DNA of 64,000 nt from Malania oleifera. Taxonomy: Eukaryota > Streptophyta > Magnoliopsida > Santalales > Ximeniaceae. The notes under the pieces were generated by a model that saw only the letters and a program-made list of their open reading frames with translations, ran no database searches and had not been told where the DNA came from. Positions 57,879 to 64,000 of this stretch are shown here, one piece after another (the first letter of the stretch is position 1; each line of letters starts with the position of its first letter). Made by a program: the position numbers and the translations under genes. Location: assembly GCF_029873635.1 (NCBI RefSeq), contig NC_080422.1:2398001-2462000 (forward strand), in the 5' to 3' direction.

Positions 57879-58464
57879 TGTTATTTGTGACTCTTATACT
57901 TCTGTTTTGATAAGCAAAGAAGGAAGGGGGAAAAACATGAAGGGGGCAGCACAACAAGACTCGTCGACGAAGGGGTGTGCTCGTCGATGAGGGAACAACA
58001 GAGGTTTGCCGACGAAGGCTCTAAAACTTGTCGACGAATAATTACCGAGAGAAAGAAATTTTGTACTTCTAGCATTGTCGACAAGAACCCTGTATTTGTC
58101 GACGAACGTTCGTCTTGGTCTCGTCGATGAAGCCCTTGTGTTCGTTGATAAGGGGCGCCTGGGCTGCGGCAGTTTATGAAATTTTGAATTTTTGAATGTT
58201 GGGTGGTTGGGCAAACGGGGGGAAACCTCTGAGGAAACTCTATATATGTCATATGGGCATACTTTGAGATTGAGAGTAATAATTATTGAGGTGTATTGAG
58301 TACATTATGATTTTCATAGTGAAATTTGTGTGTTTTTTGCTTCCGTGGATGTAGGTTTTGTCGAACCGCGTAAATCTTTGTGTTGTTGTTCTTATTGGTT
58401 GTGTTATTTATTTCTTATTGTTTATTCTGCTGTGCAATTTCATTATACGGTCCATATCACAACA
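57879..58464 (+). mobile_element. C3 copia 5' LTR (start approximate)
   Basis: Ends ATATCACAACA just before the PBS. U5 contains CTTCCGTGGATGTAGGTTTT, GTCGAACCGCGTAAATCTTTG and TTTCATTATACGG, typical of Tork-type copia LTRs. A TATATAT promoter-like box lies near 58240. The cluster of CTCGTCGACGA-type sites at 57958-58160 lies upstream of it. Confidence 0.75.
57958..58160 (+). promoter_or_regulatory. U3 cluster of CTCGTCGACGAA-type near-palindromes in a copia LTR
   Basis: About eight sites: CTCGTCGACGA, CTCGTCGATGA, TTGCCGACGA, CTTGTCGACGA, TTGTCGACAA, TTTGTCGACGA, CTCGTCGATGA, TTCGTTGATAA. Same word as in the gypsy LTRs. Confidence 0.65.
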
Positions 58465-58466
58465 AA

Positions 58467-58480
58467 TTGGTATCAGAGCA
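58467..58480 (+). other. C3 primer binding site
   Basis: TTGGTATCAGAGCA, two bases after the LTR end; iMet-type. Confidence 0.9.
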
Positions 58481-58496
58481 ATTGTTATTAAGACAT

Positions 58497-59262
58497 CGGA
58501 ATCGTCTTCTATAAGATTTGAAATTGTCAAATTCGATTGAATAGGAAACTTCAGTTTATGGCAGAGGAGAGTAAAAGATATTCTTGTACAACAAGGAATG
58601 GCTAAAGCTCTGATTGATACTCAATTGGAAGGAATGTATGAGGCAACATGGCTAGATTTGAAAGCAAAGGCAGCGTTGACAGTACGCTCGTATTTGGCTG
58701 ACGAAGTTCTCTATTGGGTGATGGAGGAGGATTCTCCAGCAGCTATTTGGCAAAAGTTAGAAAGTTCGTATATGTCTAAATCCCTTAATAACAAACTTTT
58801 TTCTTAAGTAGTGTTTATATTGGCTTAAGATGGTAGAAAGATCTAGTCTAGATCAATACATCAATGCGTTTAATCAAATCATAAGTGATCTTATGAGAGT
58901 TAATGTGAAGTTTAATGATGATGATAATACTTTGATCTTGTTAAAGTCTTTACCCTCAACTCATACCTATGAAAATCTTGTGACTACTCTTACGTGGGGA
59001 AAAGAAACACTTGATTTGGAAGAGGTAACAAGTGCTTTGTTAAATTTTCATCAAAGCTTGAAAATATGTGATGAAGGGGAAGGACTTGTGGTAAAGGGTT
59101 GTAATGAGCGAGGCAAAAGAAAATTTAAATATGGGTCTAATCAGAAATCTTGGAATCAATCCAAGAAGAAGAAGGAAATCCGGTGTTATAAATGCAATAA
59201 AAAGGGGCATGTGAAACCGAAGTGTCCGAATTGGAAGAAAGGAAATGCTATGAGGAGATTTC
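58497..59262 (+). pseudogene. C3 copia gag (UBN2-type), broken
   Basis: Reads FEIVKFD*IGNFSLWQRRVK, DILVQQGMAKALI, LADEVLYWVMEEDSPAAIWQ, then after a break SSLDQYINAFNQIISDLMRV, LILLKSLPSTHTYENLVTTL, and the CCHC zinc knuckle CYKCNKKGHVKPKC (about 59182-59223). Premature stops and a small frame break lie near 58540 and 58805. No ATG in the usual position. Confidence 0.9.
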
Positions 59263-59689
59263 TAAATCTGTGAATGTTGTTCAAGAAAAGGATTCAGCAG
59301 ATGGTGATGTTCTATCAATTTCAGTAGAGTCGGATAATCTAACGGACTCATGGATACTTGACTCCACATGTTCTTATTACATGACTCCAAACAAGGAGTG
59401 TTTCGGAACTTACGCGTTAGTAAATTCTGGATCAGTTCTTATGGGTAATGATGCTTCTTGTAAGATCGTTGGCAAAGGAAATGTAAAGATAAAAATGTTT
59501 GATGGTGTTGTAAGAACATTGTGTAATGTAAGACATATACCTGAATTGAGAAAGAGTTTGATATCTCTTGACACTTTGGATTGTAATGGCTTCAATTATA
59601 AGTCCAAAGGTGGAGTCTTGATTGTATCGAAAGGTAATCTAACTGTAATGAAAGGGAAGAAACTGGATGGGAATATTTACACGTTGTAG
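59222..59689 (+). pseudogene. C3 copia protease
   Basis: An open 155-codon frame overlapping the gag end by frame. SWILDSTCSYYMTPNKECF contains the D-S-T/A-C-S active-site variant of this copia lineage (59349-59405). It is followed by GSVLMGNDASCKIVGKGNV, MFDGVVRTLCNVRHIPELRK and SLISLDTLDCNGF, a full-length protease domain. Of all retroelement domains here it is the least damaged. Confidence 0.85.
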
Positions 59690-59695
59690 GGAATT

Positions 59696-60476
59696 ACCAT
59701 TGTAAGTGGAGTTGCAACTGTGGATGATGAATTAGATGAGACCATCTTGTGGCATATGTGCCTTGGGCATATGGGAGAACATGACATGAAAGAACTACAC
59801 AATAGAAAATTATTAAAAGGTTTGAAAATGTGTCAGTTGAAATTTTGTAGGTTTTGTGTTCTTGGAAAACAGAACTGGGCAAAATTCAGATCAGTTACTC
59901 ACAACACAAAAGGAATTCTTGACTATGTACATTCAGATGTTTGGGGTCCAGTAAGAGTTGCATTAAAGGGTGGACATGTGTACTATGTGAGTTTCATTGA
60001 TGATTACTCACAGAAGGTTTTGGTTTACTTCATGCGTCACAAATTTAGTACGATTGCCAAGTTTAAGATTTGGAAGGCTGAAGTGAAAAACCTGATAGGG
60101 AGGAGAATCAAATACTTAAGGTCGGATAATGGGATCGAGTACGCTAATTCTCAGTTTATGGAGTTTTGTGCGGAGCAAGTCATCAAGAGACATTTTACAG
60201 TTCGCTGGACACCTTAGCAAAATGGTGTGGTAGAACGGATGAATCGGACTTTTGCTGATAAGGCTTGATGTCTCACATTGAATGCAGGGCTACCGAAAAA
60301 CTTCTGAGCCGAGGCAATTAGTATGATTTGTTTTCTAGTTAACCGATCACCAAGGGCATCACTAGTGGGTAAAGTGGCGGATGAGGTTTGGACAGGAAAT
60401 GTAGTAGACTACTCCGAATTGAAGGTACTCAGGTGTCCAGCCTATGTTCACGTGTCTAGTGAGAAGAGGTCTAAGC
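59696..60476 (+). pseudogene. C3 GAG-pre-integrase and integrase, broken
   Basis: LWHMCLGHMGEHDMKELHNR, then the zinc-binding CRFCVLGKQNWAKF, YVHSDVWGPVRVALKGGHVY (first Asp), YVSFIDDYSQKVLVYFMR, IKYLRSDNGIEYANSQFMEF (second Asp), and NGVVERMNRTFADKA (third acidic). Stops occur at TP*QNG (CAG to TAG), at DKA*C and at NF*AEA. The frame is cut at 60476 by G3 within HVSSEKRSKL. Confidence 0.9.
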
Positions 60477-60556
60477 TGTGACAACCAGAATAATGATGGG
60501 ATTTAAATAATAAAAGGAGGGGAATTGGAAATGGTAATTAAAGGAGGAAGTTGGCT

Positions 60557-60800
60557 TCGCGTTTGTCGACGACATTGCATTTTGGAAAGAAAAACCAAAA
60601 AGGAAGCATCAGGGCTTCGTCGACGAATAGAGGGGATTCGTCGACAAGGGCTTTAGAAAATTCATCGACAAGGATTGAATTTCGCCGACGAAGAAATACC
60701 GAGAGGCGTTTTTGGGCTGACTGAATTTCACCGACGAGGACTGAATTTTGTCGACGAAATTAATGAAGGATTCGTCGATGAATGACGTGGCTCGTCGACG
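60557..60800 (+). promoter_or_regulatory. U3 cluster of TTCGTCGACGAA-type near-palindromes (G3)
   Basis: About nine sites, the last (CTCGTCGACGAATC) about 15 bp upstream of the TATATA tract. Confidence 0.65.
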
Positions 60801-60808
60801 AATCCAGT

Positions 60809-60850
<42 letters not shown>

Positions 60851-61589
60851 AAAATCCGATTTTTAACTTCATTGTTAAGCTATCTTCATTCCCTCTCTCT
60901 CCTATTCGGTGCTCTCTCTCTTTCTCTCTCTCTCTCTCATCATTTTTGGGCCATATTTACGCCAGATCGACAATCCGAGGTTACTATGACGCTCCTGACG
61001 AAGTTCTCTACGAGTTTGCCGGAGCGGATCATTGGAGAAATGAAGTTGGAAATCATCATTGAGTTGAGGTAAGACTTTTTAAGCCAATTTTGGTCTTGTG
61101 ATAGTTATAGGAAATGATGTACGTATGAAAATACTGAAGTTTAATACTGAGAATTTTCAGTTTCAGGATATTGATAAGGAAATCCTACGGGGGTTAGGCT
61201 AGGATAATTTAGGGGCTTTCTCAGTAGCCAGGTAAGGGAATAAACTAAAGTAGTTATTTTTCATGCAAATTATTATAAATTATGAGTAAATTTATTTTTA
61301 GAAAAGTATATGTTATATTTGTTTATTACGAATGAAATGTACGATTGAGAAAATACTGTTATGATGATTAAAATGTATATGTATGTATGAGATGCCAGAA
61401 AACCACGATTTTAGAATATGAAGTATGACTTTTAAAAGCACATGTGTGGTATGAATATTATTTTACGTGAAATGTATCATGATATGAAAGATTTTACGAG
61501 CAAAGTATGTTTTCAGGTATTAGGAAAAGATGAGTTATGTTGTGATGATTTTGATGAATATATGATAAATGATTTATTTTCAGAATGTA

Positions 61590-61790
61590 TATACCTGAAA
61601 CGATTCTAGTGCGAGGCCATGTCATTATGTTATCGGCACGAGGCCTTATTTATGTTATCGGCACGAGGTTATATTTATGATATCAGCGTGAGGACGTATT
61701 TATGTATGATTTCGGCACGAAGCCGTATTTATGATTTTGGCGCAAGGCCGTATTTATGAAAATGATTGGCACGAGGCCGCTATTATATCA
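61590..61790 (+). repeat. LTR minisatellite, GGCACGAGGCCGTATTTATGA type
   Basis: About seven units of 25-30 bp (GTGCGAGGCCATGTCATT, TCGGCACGAGGCCTTATTTA, TTGGCGCAAGGCCGTATTTA). Reverse complement of the 48690-48910 array type. Confidence 0.9.
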
Positions 61791-62666
61791 TGTATTATAC
61801 GTTATCAGAACCCAAATGTTAGTTTAGTTCAGTTTCAGGAGCTCGGTACCGTAGCTATATGTAGATCAGATATCTACGTTCAGATTAGTGCTAACCATCC
61901 CACGAGGGGATGGGAGATGGATAGTCGATGTGGCTTTCAGTAAAGTGTGGACGTCCACCTGGTAGTCCGGACCAGGGTGTGGCGGGCCCATCGTACTTAT
62001 AGACATATTTGACTCAGCAGTGGTCGGCCAGCCATTGTCGGGTCCCGCCTTCGGGCTGGACAACTCGTCATGGGGGGTAATACATGACACCAGCTGGCTA
62101 TTCATCCTGGGTATATTTTCAGTATTACAGTTATAACAGATGTTTTATGTATGTTATGAATTATTAACAAATAAGAAATTATATAATTATCCAGTATGAT
62201 GTGATGAATGTTTACAGAGTTATGAAATGTACTTTATACGTATAAGTGCCTTAAATATTCATGTTGCCACATAACTGTATTTAGTTTATTTTCCCTTACT
62301 GAGAAGTGTCTCACCCCCGAATATTAAATGATTTTTAGGAAACCCAGAGGGACCGGCGGGTCAGGGCCATCGTTAAGTGGGTTTAGCTTCCCTACTAGAA
62401 GGGTAAGCGTTGAACGAGGATCATGAGATTTTTGTTGTACGATCCTAATGTTATTTTGACTTTTTAGAAAATTGTAAATAAATACAGTATTTTGGGAATG
62501 TAAATAATTCTGGTATTATGTTTCATGATTGAATGATTGAGATTTTATTTTACTGCTGCTTAGGTTTCTACTGTGATTGACAAGTGTCCCCGTTACCTAC
62601 GGGTTCAGGTTGACCATTTTATCTATTATGTGACATTTTATATTAAGAAATTTAGGGTCGTTACAT

Positions 62667-62684
62667 TTGGTATCAGAACCTAGG
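62667..62684 (+). other. G3 primer binding site
   Basis: TTGGTATCAGAACCTAGG follows the LTR end; iMet-type with a change at AGC. Confidence 0.75.
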
Positions 62685-62984
62685 ATACTAGGTTCTGTAG
62701 ACTTTAGAGTGTAGCAGTAATAATACCAGAATATAGAATAAGGGAATTTGAGGTCTGATTTTGTAGTCTAGATACAGGATTTTCGTGGTGGTTTGTGTGA
62801 TTTTCATGGGGTGACGATTTCAAGAAAGTCATTGTAAACTATTGTCGGGTTGGGTATCTAGGTTGTAGGATTGAACCTTGAGTTAGGATTAGGAGAGATG
62901 AATTAATTAGGAGAATATATTATATGAGTTGGATGATATGTATAGAGAAGAAGAGGTTTTTAGCTACGTTACATGTTTTTCAGG

Positions 62985-64000
62985 ATGGACCTTGGTGGCA
63001 ATAGTGCCCACGCCAGTGGGAGTGAGGGTGTTGGACCCTCAAGCGCTGCGGGTAGTGATTCAGATACTGTTTTACGCAGCGTAGCACAAAAAATGATGGC
63101 AGAGATTGCCAGAAGTTTGAAGGAACAAGGTGGTCCATCTGCAGGCCACAGTAGTACAATCAAGAAATTCATAAAGATGAGTCCTCCAGCCTTTTCAGGA
63201 GGGACAGATCCTGCAGTTGCTGAAAACTGGGTGCAAGAGATGGAGAAGATATTTGTAGTGCTGCAGTGTTCTGAGGAACAGATGGTACTATTTGCCACAT
63301 ATAAATTAACTGGAGAGGTCGAGAGATGGTGGTTGACGGTGAGATTATTAGAGCAGCAGAGGATTGTACCTGTGGAGATGACGTGGGAGCGGTTTAAAGA
63401 AATATTCTTCGACAGGTATTTTCCAACCTCTTCCAAGGAGGCTAAGATTGTGGAGTTCTTGAATCTGAAGTAGGGACAACTGTCAGTACAGTAATATGCA
63501 GCGAGGTTCATTGAATTATCTCGCTTCATCCTGTACATCATTCTAGATGAGGTGAAGAAGGTACGGTAGTTTGAAAGAGGCCTGAAGAGAGAAATATACA
63601 AGCAAGTATCGATATTGAAGTTGCAGGACTTCGCTGAGCTGGTGGACTGAGCCACTATAGCGGAGATGGGTGATCGATTGGAGGCTGAGGAACAGAGACA
63701 GAAGAAGAGATTCGCTCCTTTCGGTTCCTAGTAGGGAGTCAGCCGTGCTGCATGGAAGATAGGTGGCCATTATAGAGACCAGAGACAGGAGATCGGGAAT
63801 CGTGGTTTCCAGGGTGTGCAGCCATCTCCAGCTTGTCCATCTTGTGGGAAGAGGCACCTAGGAGAGTGTCGTGCCAGGTGAGGTGTCTGCTACAGGTGCG
63901 GGGAGTTAGGACATATGATGAGGGAGTGTTCGACACAGACTGGTACTGCTCCTGCTCCTAGACCTGCACGAGGAGGTTACTAGCCGCCACGAGGAGGCCA
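62985..64000 (+). pseudogene. G3 gag, partial at window edge
   Basis: MDLGGNSAHASGSEGVGPSS start, open for 163 codons: FIKMSPPAFSGGTDPAVAEN, FATYKLTGEVERWWLTVRLL and RFKEIFFDRYFPTSSKEAKI. It then has stops at 63472, 63496, 63566 and others, the first and third at conserved Gln (CAG to TAG). Two zinc-knuckle-like segments, CPSCGKRHLGEC and CYRCGELGHMMREC, lie at 63835-63930. It runs off the right edge with the rest of the element. Homologous to G1 gag. Confidence 0.9.

Larger units (their letters stand above)
60477..62665 (+). mobile_element. G3 gypsy 5' LTR (2.19 kb)
   Basis: TGTGACAACC to GGGTCGTTACA, followed by a PBS. About nine CGTCGACGA-type sites at 60557-60800, an (AT)n promoter-like tract at 60810-60846, a (CT)n tract at 60885-60940, and the GCACGAGGCCGTATTTATGA minisatellite at 61590-61790. 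Inserted in C3 integrase; the other end lies beyond the window. Confidence 0.9.

Noticed and set aside
60748..61072. Open frames with poly-IYIY tracts
   Set aside because: They translate the (AT)n promoter-like tract of the G3 LTR.

Overview
The window is plant nuclear DNA, most likely from a woody dicot. Evidence: a CYP78A cytochrome P450 gene with the family's single intron, a relic of a plant-type Mediator subunit 10 gene, Au-like SINEs, MITEs, and large amounts of Ty1/copia and Ty3/gypsy LTR retrotransposon sequence with tRNA-iMet primer sites. I cannot name the species. The only gene that looks intact is CYP78A at 54073-55790 (+).

Layout. 1-1.5 kb: decayed MED10-like gene (-). 1.6-8.1 kb: AT-rich intergenic DNA with five SINEs of three types and one long-TIR MITE. 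8.1-16.1 kb: no genes; three degenerate tandem-repeat blocks, a hAT-like MITE inside one of them, microsatellites, and a perfect 54-bp inverted repeat. 16.2-41.3 kb: one old Ty1/copia element on the minus strand (C1), expanded to 25 kb by nested insertions: solo LTR A (18.5-20.6 kb), a second solo LTR (20.7-23.0 kb), and LTR B (23.5-38.7 kb). LTR B is itself split by a plus-strand Ty3/gypsy element (G1, 24.25-37.4 kb), which carries a minus-strand solo LTR and a minus-strand gypsy fragment. 41.3-43.7 kb: a piece of a second C1 copy sharing an LTR, then gypsy LTR fragments. 43.7-53.4 kb: a second minus-strand copia element (C2), split by gypsy element G2 (44.3-51.1 kb, itself holding a solo LTR) and by a solo LTR at 51.85-52.79 kb. 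53.5-56.1 kb: the CYP78A gene island with a foldback MITE just past the stop codon. 57.9-60.5 kb: a third copia element (C3, +), interrupted by gypsy element G3 (+), which runs off the right edge.

Almost all retrotransposon reading frames are broken, mostly by TAG codons where the family has CAG or TGG. I see no complete, uninterrupted autonomous element.

The most unusual pattern is in the LTRs. At least four unrelated LTR families carry, just upstream of a TATA box, a cluster of 4 to 12 short GTCGAC-centred near-palindromes (TTCGTCGACGAA, GGTCGACCGAAC or AACCGTCGACGGTT types). The gypsy LTRs also carry a second minisatellite 0.5-1 kb downstream of the TATA box whose position is conserved but whose sequence differs between subfamilies. 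Target-site duplications (CACAT, TATGT, CCTTT, AGCAT, GGACA/GGATA, ATAAG/ATAGG) support the nesting order.
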